The notes beneath the pieces were generated by a model that made no database searches, was not told where the DNA came from, and was given only the letters and a program-made list of their open reading frames with translations. Below, piece by piece: positions 21,100 to 29,605 of a stretch of DNA of 64,000 nucleotides. Position 1 is the first letter of the stretch. Each line of letters begins with the position of its first letter. Source of the stretch: Allopusillimonas lactea (lineage in GTDB: Bacteria; Pseudomonadota; Gammaproteobacteria; Burkholderiales; Burkholderiaceae_B); NCBI RefSeq assembly GCF_021653995.1, contig NZ_JAJJOZ010000001.1, positions 620,001 through 684,000 of the forward strand, given 5' to 3'. The position numbers and the translations under genes are program-made.

Positions 21100-21265
21100 T
21101 TACTCTTGATCTTCCCAAGGGTTGATGACTTTCACGCCGGCCGCCAGGAACGGGCTTACGTCCCTTGTCGCCACGCTGAACCGTTATCCAAGGCAATCGC
21201 CGCGATGATGGCATCAGCGGCCTCAATGCCGCTGCCGGCCTTTGCGGCGTAACCGCCGCCGCTAC
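21100..21265 (-). pseudogene. PIN-domain (VapC/FitB-like) toxin, C-terminal remnant with frameshift
   Basis: On the minus strand one frame reads YAAKAGSGIEAADAIIAAIA, then a shift is needed to continue as VATRDVSPFLAAGVKVINPW followed by EDQE and a stop. These are the conserved fourth-acid region and C-terminal ATRN/NPW ending of VapC/FitB toxins. The N-terminal half and any antitoxin gene are missing, so it cannot make an active nuclease. It lies in the decayed strip beside the island and is probably left over from an older insertion. Confidence 0.6.
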
Positions 21266-21405
21266 CCCCTCGATCCGCAACACTTCGGCCTGAGCCAATG
21301 AACGCAAGCGGCCTGCCTCAAAGCTTCCAGCACACCGGCCCGGTCGGCTCCCGTCCAGCTCGGTCCGTAGCGTCGCGCTGGTCTGTGAATGCAACAGTTT
21401 CTTGG

Positions 21406-21553
21406 GTACCTACCCGCTCCATGTACTGGTACATCAACGTCCATCATGGCATCATCAGCCGATAATACCCGCTTTAATACCATGCTCAAACGGTGCTTGG
21501 CGCTTCCTTTAGTTGCCAGACCATGCCAGACGAAATCACAAAAAATCCCGCAA
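21406..21553 (-). pseudogene. Remnant of an older guaA-island integrase end
   Basis: Positions about 21416-21440 match, base for base over some 24 bp, the part of the downstream integrase gene coding LMYQYMER (36933-36956). From about 21440 to 21553 the strip resembles the non-coding sequence between that integrase and guaA (about 37725-37835), including the TACCATGC box at 21478, a GGTGCTTGGCG block and the guaA-type terminator hairpin. The integrase N-terminus and most of its C-terminus are gone. This is what the guaA-proximal end of an earlier, related island would leave. Confidence 0.65.
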
Positions 21554-21624
21554 TTACGCGGGCTTAGAGGTGGTTTCATGCTATTTGGTGCCGGTCTATG
21601 CCGGACGCGGGATCATTCCCACTC
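21554..21624. repeat. Left 71-bp attachment repeat (attL)
   Basis: Identical in all 71 positions to 37836-37906. It ends with TCATTCCCACTC, the reverse complement of the last three guaA codons and stop (Glu-Trp-Glu-stop). A terminator-like hairpin overlaps its left edge (21544-21565). Confidence 0.92.
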
Positions 21625-21803
21625 CATACTCAACAACCAAGTTTTCTGTAGGAAATTCAGTAACTTAACTCAAAGAATGGTTTTGATACCATGAAAAATA
21701 CCAAGAGCAATCTAGAGAATTTGCCTTATCGACGAATGCGATCGTTCATGCACCGCTCACAGTAGCCTTGGGTTTCGATGATGATTAGCGGCATGGTCAT
21801 TTA

Positions 21804-23552
21804 CTAAGCGACGAGCGGCTCCGCTTCGAGCGCCAAAGACTTAAGAAACAATTTGCGGAGCTCGTCGAGCTTTTCTTTAGCTATGCCCCCATCCTCAATA
21901 GCCTTCAGAGTGTGAACTGGCTTCTGGTCGTCCCGAACAGGTAAGTTCAATCCGAGGAACTTCTCCATACAGCTATCGACGAAACAAGGCTCCGCAAGGC
22001 GACTTGGGCCAGCCTTACTCCTCAGCATTTCATTCACCACCTTGTGGTGGTCCTTATCCTGATCGTCATCAAGCATCAAACCATACGGGATGCCGAATCC
22101 TTCAAGTAGAGCAATATAGCGATGAAGATTGTATTTCCCCATCGCATCGACAATCGCCACACGATGGCGGCTCAAGTCATGCCAGTCCCGTGCGAACAGC
22201 CACGCGAACAAGGCTTTTTCGGTGGCCCCCTCCACAAGCAGCACGCGGTCGGCGAAGAACATGGAGGCCCGCTCGGAATCTAACCAGAGCTGATAGCGGA
22301 ATCTCTCCTCCTGTTCCGCAATCACCGCGTCTTCGGTTGCGCCTTTTAGCAGTTTCCTGGCGTTTCCCTTTGCACTCTCCGCCACCGCTGCGTCGTTAAC
22401 ATAATTTTCCAACCAATTCTTGAACTCGTATCCTTGACCAAGTACCTTACCAAGGTCGGTCTTCTTGACCTGGCCAATGCTACTCACACCATTATTGCGG
22501 CGGACACGAACAATCTGGCACAGATCGTCCGCCACCTTGCCTACGAAGATTGGCGAATGGCTGGTCACAATGACCTGCTGAGCATCCCCCGCTCCCAACC
22601 TGCGCAGGTGGTAAGCCATATTCTCTTGTTGAGCTGGATGCAAAAATGCTTCCGGTTCCTCAAACAGGATGAGGGTAAAATCAGGGTCGAATTCCTTTTT
22701 CCCCGCCACCTTGCTTTCGGTAAAGCTGGGCGCGAGCTTAATAAGTTCATACAGGAATGATCGCTGGAACCCATGCCCATAACGATCGAGTGCAAACGAT
22801 GTTTCTCCAAGCATGGCGTCCACGAAGCCATGCCGGATTAGGTTCTTAGTGATGTCCTCCGGTGCGACAGGGTTCACTCCCATATCGAATCGAATGCCCC
22901 ATTGCTCGATGGATTGGTTGATAGGCTTAGAAATCTGAGTCAAGAAGCCCTGTTCTCCGCATGCCTCGTCGTTCAACTTTCCGAATGCGCCTTCCATTTC
23001 CTTGAATGCTGGGCTGTCCGCGATCACACGCTTTAGCATCAGATTAAGCATATCCCGCAAGGGCGACGGGCCGCTGGTTTTCATCTGCTCCGCAGCGGTA
23101 GTGAGTGCCGGAATGTATATGACGCTTCCGACCTTAGCGGTACCGACGTTCTTCGCTCCATAGAACAATTCTTTCTCGGGCTCACCATTGATGATGGCGT
23201 AAATGTTGCTTTGGCTTGGCTTAAATCTTTCCTTTTCGGGGGACGCGAAGTAGCGACGGACGGTGAGGCTGTAACCAGCCACACCTGCCTTGTATTTGTC
23301 CGCCAACCCCTCCCATTCAATTTCGGACAAATCGAAAGTCAGTTCAACCCAGGATTCGTCAGTCTGTACGCCCTTCATCTTGGGAAGATCGTCGCCTGAA
23401 TGCTTGAAGTCCTCATAGAACGCCCGGAGCGCGGCAACAATGTTGCTCTTGCCCGCGTTATTGGCACCCACGATCATTGTGTAGTCGTGAACCTCGATGT
23501 CAGCATCGACAATAGACCGGAAATTGTGGATGCGCAGGCGGCGAAGTTTCAT
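21804..23552 (-). CDS. OLD-family ATP-dependent nuclease (ABC ATPase plus TOPRIM), GajA-like
   Basis: 582 residues, close to the size of GajA. The N-terminal SMC/ABC-type ATPase has Walker A GANNAGKSN (about residues 29-37) and a Walker B ILFEEPEAFLHPAQQ near 296. The C-terminal TOPRIM domain has VLLVEGATEKALFAW (catalytic Glu, about 442) and the acidic pair LDDDQDKD near 496. Such proteins nick or cut DNA and act in phage defence, either alone (P2 Old) or with a UvrD-like helicase (Gabija). No GajB is nearby; instead hamA-hamB lie directly upstream on the same strand, 156 bp away. Start ATG at 23552 follows GAGGGAAACC. Base composition is visibly more AT-rich than hamB, hinting at a separate source. 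Confidence 0.85.
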   Translation of the reverse strand: MKLRRLRIHNFRSIVDADIEVHDYTMIVGANNAGKSNIVAALRAFYEDFKHSGDDLPKMKGVQTDESWVELTFDLSEIEWEGLADKYKAGVAGYSLTVRRYFASPEKERFKPSQSNIYAIINGEPEKELFYGAKNVGTAKVGSVIYIPALTTAAEQMKTSGPSPLRDMLNLMLKRVIADSPAFKEMEGAFGKLNDEACGEQGFLTQISKPINQSIEQWGIRFDMGVNPVAPEDITKNLIRHGFVDAMLGETSFALDRYGHGFQRSFLYELIKLAPSFTESKVAGKKEFDPDFTLILFEEPEAFLHPAQQENMAYHLRRLGAGDAQQVIVTSHSPIFVGKVADDLCQIVRVRRNNGVSSIGQVKKTDLGKVLGQGYEFKNWLENYVNDAAVAESAKGNARKLLKGATEDAVIAEQEERFRYQLWLDSERASMFFADRVLLVEGATEKALFAWLFARDWHDLSRHRVAIVDAMGKYNLHRYIALLEGFGIPYGLMLDDDQDKDHHKVVNEMLRSKAGPSRLAEPCFVDSCMEKFLGLNLPVRDDQKPVHTLKAIEDGGIAKEKLDELRKLFLKSLALEAEPLVA

Positions 23553-23708
23553 GGTTTCCCTCGGGTGCTATTAGTTGATACCTACACCAATGCCACCGGC
23601 ACCGGCGCGGCACTGCTTTGGCCGATGACGGCGTTTTTGACTTTGAGAGCGAGGCGCTCGCCCCAGCGAATATTTCGTTATGAGTTCCATCCGCCAGAAA
23701 TTGTGCCC

Positions 23709-26700
23709 CTATGCATCGGCTGGAGGCCATCTCAGCTTGCCGCGCCCCACACGTAACGCCTCTACCAGCCTAGTGCCGCCGGGCAACCGGCCGGAAAAGA
23801 GGCTGGGCTTGGGATCAACCGCCGGTTTCTTGAACGCACCGACACGTTGATAGTCGGGTGTTGTCAGCCAAGTTCGCCCATCACCCTCGTCGGTGACTAT
23901 GCGATAGAGGCCAGCCGGCGGGGCTATCGCGGTGTCAAGCAGACGTTTGTAATGTTCGACTGACCATTTCTGAATGCCTCCGCTGAGGGCGTCGGTCCGG
24001 AACCGCGCCCATAGCGCGGCCGTATCAGGCGTGGGCCAGTCACCGGCGTCGGTGTAGGCGGTGATCTCGTCGGACTCGAGCCAGGCCCGCATCTCAGCTG
24101 GCGTGACGAAGACCGGCATAGCATCCTCGATCGCTGCCATCGCCGCGCGCCGCGAAGGAAGGCCCGCGCGAATCAGCATCGACATCATGAATTGCGGGAC
24201 GCCAGTTTCGACCGCTGCTGCTGCGCCGCCCGCCACCGTCTCCGGCGACCAACCGAGTGACATGCGGCGGGTACGAACAGCTTCCAAGGCCCAGACCAAA
24301 CGATAGGTGAAGGCCTCTTCAACGACTCGCATGTTCTGCGGTCCGATCTTGGCCACATTCTCGCCAGACACCCAACTACGCAGGATAGCCTTCCAATTCG
24401 TCGGTAGCGCGTTCGCCTTATCGGGGATGAAAGGTCGCATGAACAGCAGACGTTCGCCGAGACCGCCGAGCGCATCGACAAGTGCCTCAACGTCGCCGCT
24501 CAGTGCCGCATGGTCAGCCCGGTCAAGGAGTTCGGCCAACTCGTCAGCCATGGCGTCGATTTTTAGACCCGCCTCAAGTCCAACGCCCATGGCGAAATGC
24601 CCGCGTCGCGCCTGCGCCGTGGTGGTTTTCCAGATGAGATCGGCGCGGGCCTCGAACACCTTCTTATGCAGCGGGGCGACGTCCTTGTCCTCACGCGCGA
24701 TCTGGCGTGCCCAGAGCGATCCCTTGAGCGCCTCGTCCAAGAGCTTCGGCAGGTCGGCGCGATCGGAATCGAGTGCTTCGATCAGGCCAAATACCGTTGC
24801 GTCGAGGCGCTCGACGATCTGTGATAGCGGCTCCTCTTCGATGGTTTCCTCTTTGTCATCGCCACCGCCTTCATCATCGTCGCCCTCAGCGTCATACTCC
24901 GCGCCGGTCGCCAGTCGCTCGGCGACTTCGGCCTCTTCCTTGGGCGATCTCCAAGCTTCACGTGCGTTGGCCAAATATTCCCAGGCATCATCGCGATCCA
25001 GGACGCCTTCGCGGGCTAGCCTCTCAAGGATCTCGGCGACGATCTGGATGAGACCGCTCTTCAGCGTCCGGGCCTTTGCGGAGGCCACTAACTTCCTCCA
25101 TTCCTTCTTTCGCCAGTCGACCTTATCGAACATGACATGCACGATAAGGCCTTCGACATCTACGAAGGCGCGTCCAGCGCGGCCGGCGACGTTCGCGAAT
25201 TCCTCGCCTGTGATCTTCTCGGATGCCCGATACAACGCTGGCACCAGCAGGACGGCGGCGTTGAGGTTGAGACCCTGAGACAATGTCGGCGACGCGACGA
25301 TGACCTTCAGAATACCCTCGGAGAGAAGGGCTTCCAGTTCGCGAAGGAATGGGCTCGGCAGCCGGCCGTGGTGGATGGCAACGCCGCTCTTTAGGCAGGC
25401 GACGGCGGGGTGGTCTTCGCCCAACCACTCCTTGCCGACCTCTAGAGCGCGGGCAATCGAGGCTTCATCCTCCAACAGTGAGTCCAGATAACCGCGTTTG
25501 CATAGGTCCACCACTTGTTTACCGTAGCTCTCGACCCAATTCGCCTGAGTGGAGAAGATCAGTGTCCGCTTGCCTTGACCCGCGAATTCCCATGCCGCGA
25601 ACAGAGCGAGATGCGAGTTCTTGCGCGGATAGGGCTTCTTCTCTTTCCCCCGCGCGGCTTTCTCCACGACGAATTTGTCGAGAAACGGACCATCGTCGTC
25701 GAGGTCCAGCCGGAGCAGCGCGTCCTTGCCCCGCCAGGTGAGCGCGCCGAACCGCTGCCGCGTGGGGCGCCAGTCGGAACGCACAGGCTCGCCCGGTTCG
25801 TCAGAGCGTATCCACGCTGTAAGGTCTTCCAGCTCATCGCCGCTGGGCAGGATCGCGGATAGACAAACGATACGGCGTTCGCCTGCGTCAGCGCGCCGAA
25901 GCAGACGCTGCACGAGGGTTTCATAGCGGATCTCGCGTTCGCTGGGGCCAATCATGTGGCCTTCGTCGAGAACGATAAGGCCGACATTGTCGATCAGCGA
26001 GGGGTCGCTTCTCAACGCGAAATCAAGTTTCTCGGGCGTCGCGATGATGATCTCGCGCATGCGCAGCGCGTCTTCATCGCCAGCCGAAAGGCCGCTAGCG
26101 CCGTAAAGGGAGGAAACGCTGAAGCCGAGCGGCGCGAATGTTTTTCTGAACGATCGCTCAGTCTGGGCGGACAGTGCGCGCAGCGGCGTCACGATCAACA
26201 CCCGGCGCGCCGACGACAGGGTCATCAGCGCGGCGATCTCCGCCACGCGAGTCTTACCGGCACTGGTCGGCAGGGCGACGACTAGATCGTCGGTGACATC
26301 CGTGGAGCGCCGAGCCGCTTCGCGCTGAGATGGCCATAGCTCCACCTCGGACGTCTTGCGGGCGAAGAGCGACGAGATGAATAGCCGGCGCAAATCCGGG
26401 TATTTTTCCTCCGTTCCCTCCGGCGGTTCAGTGGGCAAGTTTTCGTGCAGAGAATGCTGCCAGAGGTCATCGATCAAGTGACGGCAGAGGTTGCATATCC
26501 ACCACAACGGAACATTCCCGCCGTTGTCCGCCAAGCTGACTGCGGTGGCGAGCAGCGCCCGCGCGGTCTCGATCGGCTCGGGTTCGCCCGTCTCCAGTGC
26601 GAAGTCGAAATGCGCCAGCGCCCGGCATATTGTCGTGTTGAGGATTGTCGATAGAGCCTCGTCGATGTCGGTCTCTTCGCCCATCAACGCCTTGGCGATC

Positions 26701-27212
26701 TCCTCATCTCCGTGAGCGTGATCGTCCAACCAGTCGCGAACGAATCCGCGCAGCTGGCCAAGATCGCGCAGGATCAAATGCCGAATCGCCGTTTCGCCCG
26801 GCGACGCATTGAGATCATCCATGGCCTCGTTGAAGAGCGAATAGGCAACGGCGGAGAAACCAGCCAGATGATAGGCTGCTGCGGCGATCGTGAGGCGAAA
26901 ACCGCGATCAGGGGACTCGGGATCGCCGTTGCGCACCAGGGCTTCGAAGGAGTTGGCTGCGCGCTCGAACGCCTTGCTCGTCAGATCCGACGCACCGGCC
27001 TGAGCGCGCAGGGCCATCGCTCCGCGAAGCAGGGCAAAGCCGTGTTCGGCAAGATCGGTTTCGATCGTCGCACCTAGCGGCGGCGCGTTCGCCGGTAACA
27101 CGCCTTCCTCGCGCATCAGCGACCAGGCAGCGCCACGATAGAGCAAGCGTCCAAGGATGCCATCGACGGTCGCGGTAGCTAAGAACGTGGTTAGTTCGTC
27201 AATCGTCTCCAA
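23709..27212 (-). CDS. hamB: HamB-like Ski2-type helicase of a Hachiman defence system
   Basis: 1167 residues. About 280 N-terminal residues are helical and lack a recognisable motif. They are followed by a superfamily 2 core: motif I LPTSAGKTRVAEIAAL (about 310), Ia VTPLRALSAQ, motif II VLDEGHMIG (about 417), motif III LSAILPS, a VASPTLSQGLNLN motif and motif VI FANVAGRAGRAF (about 676). An acidic low-complexity stretch (about 770-790) and a long C-terminal helical region follow. The start overlaps the hamA end by 14 bp, so the two are translationally coupled. HamB hydrolyses ATP and restrains the HamA nuclease until DNA damage or phage invasion is sensed. Assignment rests on the pairing with the DUF1837 protein. 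Confidence 0.85.
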   Translation of the reverse strand: METIDELTTFLATATVDGILGRLLYRGAAWSLMREEGVLPANAPPLGATIETDLAEHGFALLRGAMALRAQAGASDLTSKAFERAANSFEALVRNGDPESPDRGFRLTIAAAAYHLAGFSAVAYSLFNEAMDDLNASPGETAIRHLILRDLGQLRGFVRDWLDDHAHGDEEIAKALMGEETDIDEALSTILNTTICRALAHFDFALETGEPEPIETARALLATAVSLADNGGNVPLWWICNLCRHLIDDLWQHSLHENLPTEPPEGTEEKYPDLRRLFISSLFARKTSEVELWPSQREAARRSTDVTDDLVVALPTSAGKTRVAEIAALMTLSSARRVLIVTPLRALSAQTERSFRKTFAPLGFSVSSLYGASGLSAGDEDALRMREIIIATPEKLDFALRSDPSLIDNVGLIVLDEGHMIGPSEREIRYETLVQRLLRRADAGERRIVCLSAILPSGDELEDLTAWIRSDEPGEPVRSDWRPTRQRFGALTWRGKDALLRLDLDDDGPFLDKFVVEKAARGKEKKPYPRKNSHLALFAAWEFAGQGKRTLIFSTQANWVESYGKQVVDLCKRGYLDSLLEDEASIARALEVGKEWLGEDHPAVACLKSGVAIHHGRLPSPFLRELEALLSEGILKVIVASPTLSQGLNLNAAVLLVPALYRASEKITGEEFANVAGRAGRAFVDVEGLIVHVMFDKVDWRKKEWRKLVASAKARTLKSGLIQIVAEILERLAREGVLDRDDAWEYLANAREAWRSPKEEAEVAERLATGAEYDAEGDDDEGGGDDKEETIEEEPLSQIVERLDATVFGLIEALDSDRADLPKLLDEALKGSLWARQIAREDKDVAPLHKKVFEARADLIWKTTTAQARRGHFAMGVGLEAGLKIDAMADELAELLDRADHAALSGDVEALVDALGGLGERLLFMRPFIPDKANALPTNWKAILRSWVSGENVAKIGPQNMRVVEEAFTYRLVWALEAVRTRRMSLGWSPETVAGGAAAAVETGVPQFMMSMLIRAGLPSRRAAMAAIEDAMPVFVTPAEMRAWLESDEITAYTDAGDWPTPDTAALWARFRTDALSGGIQKWSVEHYKRLLDTAIAPPAGLYRIVTDEGDGRTWLTTPDYQRVGAFKKPAVDPKPSLFSGRLPGGTRLVEALRVGRGKLRWPPADA

Positions 27213-28032
27213 GATCTTCCGCCTCCTGGTACATGGCTGCGATGAAATCCTGGTGATCTGCGACGTGGACGTTTACTACGTAGTGGTCACGATTCGTCCC
27301 TGCGGCGTCGAGGTCCTCTTTCAAAGATGCATGAGGACCGTTACCCGACACGGTGAAAAGCATATGGTCGATGCGGTCGGCACGGAGGGACTTCACACCC
27401 ACCTCGTCACGAAGGCTACGACCCAGCACGTTGTCGTCCGGATCATTACTCTCGAGGAGACGGTTTGCGACAAACAGAAGGGAATCGGGCGTGCAACGGC
27501 CGTTGTCGCGGTTCAGCACCTTCCGAGCGCTTGTAACCGTGGCCTTGCCAAGCACCTTGTTGCTCTTAGCCTCGCCCTTTAGAAGCCAGAGCTTCTCGTC
27601 CACCCCATTGTATCCAGCGCCGATGAAGTCATCGCCGCGCATGGCCATATTGCGGCCGTCCTTATAACGGAGGCGTCGCACCGGCACACGTAAGCCAACC
27701 TCTTCCTCGACCAGTTCCGTGGCAAGAATTTCGCCGAGATCGCCGGACCGGCCTTTAGCGGTTTGCGGCAACGCTTCACTAAGAATCTGCGCTGCGGCCT
27801 TATATCCGAGGCGCTTCACGTCTTCGGCTATGCGTTCGAGCCGGTCGTAGTGCGACCGAATAGTCGCGGCGAAGTCTGCGCGAATCTCGTCTCGACCGCC
27901 TTCCCTCTCAACATAGGTCCAGTAGTACTTGCGCTTATCCTTCTTTTTCGTGGCTTCGCACCACCGTTCGTACAGTCCCACGCTGCCCCCAATCGACCAT
28001 CCCTGCCTCGTTCGTAGTGTGATTCCACGCAT
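27199..28032 (-). CDS. hamA: HamA-like DUF1837 nuclease of a Hachiman defence system
   Basis: 277 residues. The central part has the DUF1837 pattern: GDLGEILATELVEEEVGL (about 97-114), LRYKDGRNMAMRGDDFIG (about 120-137) and LWLLKGEAKSNK (about 147-158). The Glu, Asp and Glu-X-Lys residues have the spacing of a PD-(D/E)XK nuclease, as expected for HamA, which degrades DNA when released by HamB. Start ATG at 28032 is the most 5' with any purine-rich leader; the first 50 residues are basic and might be mis-called. A 174-bp gap upstream separates it from the antitoxin genes and should hold its promoter. Confidence 0.82.
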   Translation of the reverse strand: MRGITLRTRQGWSIGGSVGLYERWCEATKKKDKRKYYWTYVEREGGRDEIRADFAATIRSHYDRLERIAEDVKRLGYKAAAQILSEALPQTAKGRSGDLGEILATELVEEEVGLRVPVRRLRYKDGRNMAMRGDDFIGAGYNGVDEKLWLLKGEAKSNKVLGKATVTSARKVLNRDNGRCTPDSLLFVANRLLESNDPDDNVLGRSLRDEVGVKSLRADRIDHMLFTVSGNGPHASLKEDLDAAGTNRDHYVVNVHVADHQDFIAAMYQEAEDLGDD

Positions 28033-28206
28033 GCTTCCAGCCCGACTTGGATTACGTGATCCAATCGAGCGCAGTCAGGGCACTATCCGTTAGCGAATAG
28101 TATTCTATTTGAAACTATTATTGCGATTTAGAAATATCCATTCATCCCAGAAGCTAGCGGCACGTGAAATCGCTAATACAGAAAGGTGGCCAGTGTGCCA
28201 CCCTTG

Positions 28207-28680
28207 TTATTTCCACCGTTCCAGTTCGCGGCCGACGTCGGGGCCAGCGTCGATTTCAGAGTGCAGGTTTTCGGGGGTGATGCCGGCGACGATCTGGGCA
28301 AGCTCATCATCAAGAATTTCATCGACGCCTTTGGCGGACACCTGCCCCGCCAGGCCGGCGTCGATCCGTTCGACCAGCAAAGCCTTGAGCTGTGCCCATG
28401 CCACATCGTCCTTGAGCAGGCCCGCAGCGACGGCCATGCGCACAAGCGCATCAAGCCCGAATTCGTTGATCTTCCCGCGCATCAGGTCAGACACGCGAGG
28501 TTGCGTCACGCCAAGATGGCGCGCGGCTTCGGCCGGCGTCCATCCGTGATCGCGGATTTGCTTTTCCAGGGCCATCATCAGCGCCGAACGCAGCTTCATG
28601 TTTTCAGCCCCGGCGGGCGTGTCCTCGATGGCATCCCACACACTGACAAAGGGTTCATTGCTCATCGCTTGGTCCTTCAC
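28207..28680 (-). CDS. Chimeric antitoxin: XRE/HigA-type HTH with MazE-like tail
   Basis: 157 residues. The N-terminal part (about 30-95) is a HigA-like XRE domain with MKLRSALMMALEKQIRDHG and the helix-turn-helix WTPAEAARHLGVTQPRVSDL. The C-terminal 30 residues (ITPENLHSEIDAGP, then VGRELERW) match the toxin-binding tail of MazE-type antitoxins. A middle piece (LKALLVERIDAGLAG) recalls ParD. Two or three antitoxin modules thus seem joined in one frame. It overlaps the preceding RHH gene by 4 bp and is the last gene of the cluster. No cognate MazF or HigB toxin is seen nearby. Confidence 0.7.
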   Translation of the reverse strand: MKDQAMSNEPFVSVWDAIEDTPAGAENMKLRSALMMALEKQIRDHGWTPAEAARHLGVTQPRVSDLMRGKINEFGLDALVRMAVAAGLLKDDVAWAQLKALLVERIDAGLAGQVSAKGVDEILDDELAQIVAGITPENLHSEIDAGPDVGRELERWK

Positions 28681-28937
28681 TGGCTCGCCGGCGCGGTCAG
28701 CATGTCGAGGGTGATCCGGCGCACGAGCTGCAACGCGGCCGCCGGCGTTCGCGCCGGCGCAGGGTGTTCCTGGTCCGTGCGCACCTGGTCGCGCAGGCCA
28801 TCCAGATCGTTGCCGCCGTCTACGACCGCTTGCATGAACGCGCGCACCAGGACCGCGCCGCTGGACCCATACTCACGCGCGGCCGCGAGAAAATCCCGCT
28901 TCAAGTCGTCATCGACCGTCACCGAAAGGCGTGCCAT
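28677..28937 (-). CDS. Ribbon-helix-helix protein, RelB/ParD-like antitoxin
   Basis: 86 residues. The N-terminal LSVTVDDDLKRDFLAAAREY and the following helix VLVRAFMQAVV fit a ribbon-helix-helix DNA-binding antitoxin. Its ATG begins immediately next to the toxin stop (TGAATG on the minus strand), and its end overlaps the XRE gene. It could be a second antitoxin or an autoregulator for the operon. Confidence 0.62.
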   Translation of the reverse strand: MARLSVTVDDDLKRDFLAAAREYGSSGAVLVRAFMQAVVDGGNDLDGLRDQVRTDQEHPAPARTPAAALQLVRRITLDMLTAPASQ

Positions 28938-29228
28938 TCAATACCCCGCTTCTTTCTGATGCCGAACGGCAAGAATGGCGATGTTCTCCCCGTCGAAGCG
29001 ATAGAGGGCGACATAGCCGCTGTTGCCGAAGTCGATCAGCCATTCCCGAAACTCGGGTTCCATGTCCTCGACCGGGCGGCCGATGCGTGGCTGATGTGCC
29101 AGAATCTTGACCCCGGCCCGGATCGCCTTCACCGCGCGTTGCGCCGCGTCGGCATCCTTGGGCGCGAGGAAGCGATAGAGCCGCTGCACATCAGCCAGCG
29201 CCGGCGGCGTCCAGATCAGACGTGGCAC
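28938..29228 (-). CDS. parE: RelE/ParE-family toxin
   Basis: 96 residues with the RelE/ParE fold signature: PRLIWTPPALADVQRLYRFL at the start, KILAHQPRIGRPVEDM in the middle, GYVALYRFDGENIAILAVRH near the end. Members are mRNA interferases (RelE) or gyrase poisons (ParE). The short catalytic loop does not show the RelE Arg/Tyr set clearly, so ParE-type action is more likely. It overlaps the upstream antitoxin gene by 13 bp, the classic antitoxin-toxin layout. It probably stabilises the island against loss. Confidence 0.82.
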   Translation of the reverse strand: MPRLIWTPPALADVQRLYRFLAPKDADAAQRAVKAIRAGVKILAHQPRIGRPVEDMEPEFREWLIDFGNSGYVALYRFDGENIAILAVRHQKEAGY

Positions 29229-29494
29229 TTAGGCAGCTCCGCATCCTCGCCGGCTTCCAGCTTCGCCAGCCAGGCGTCGGCTTCCTCAAGTGTCAGATGC
29301 AGGCCGGTGCGCTGATACTCTTCCCAGGCGCGGAGCGCATCCTGTTTGAACGCCTCGCGCTTTTCCTCGCGCTCGACGTACTGCGCGATGGCTTCTCGCA
29401 TGATCCAGTGCGACGTGCGCCGGCGGGCTTCGGCCAGGTGCTGGACGCGCCCTTTCAGCTCGTCATCGAGCTTGATGGATGTTGCCCTTGCCAT
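29216..29494 (-). CDS. parD: CopG/ParD-type ribbon-helix-helix antitoxin
   Basis: 92 residues. The N-terminal RHH is typical (ATSIKLDDELKGRVQHLAEA then TSHWIMREAIAQYVEREE), followed by a flexible toxin-binding tail with LTLEEADAWLAKLEAG. It is the first gene of the four-gene cluster and overlaps the toxin gene by 13 bp. A short palindromic sequence immediately upstream is a likely autoregulatory operator. Confidence 0.82.
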   Translation of the reverse strand: MARATSIKLDDELKGRVQHLAEARRRTSHWIMREAIAQYVEREEKREAFKQDALRAWEEYQRTGLHLTLEEADAWLAKLEAGEDAELPKCHV

Positions 29495-29510
29495 GTGACC
29501 TCCGTAGCAA

Positions 29511-29536
29511 AAGGTAATACCTATTGGTACTATAGC
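29511..29536 (-). promoter_or_regulatory. Probable parD operator/promoter
   Basis: GGTAATACC followed by TATTGGTACTATAG makes a degenerate palindrome 17 bases ahead of the parD start. The minus strand reads CTATAGTACC, offering a -10-like TATAGT. The location fits autorepression by the ParD-ParE complex. Confidence 0.4.
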
Positions 29537-29605
29537 CCGCTACTGCCCTGCCGTCCACCCCGAGGAGGCCGCGCTGAAATCGCTTGAAAGCTCATTAAGG
29601 CCGAG

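Noticed and set aside
21804..23552. A complete Gabija system
   Set aside because: The nuclease is GajA-like, but no UvrD-type GajB helicase is adjacent; the neighbouring helicase is Ski2-like and pairs with the DUF1837 protein.
23500..23730. Small gene between hamB and the OLD nuclease
   Set aside because: The frame overlaps the start of the OLD gene and the end of hamB, has no ribosome site and unusual composition; probably chance.
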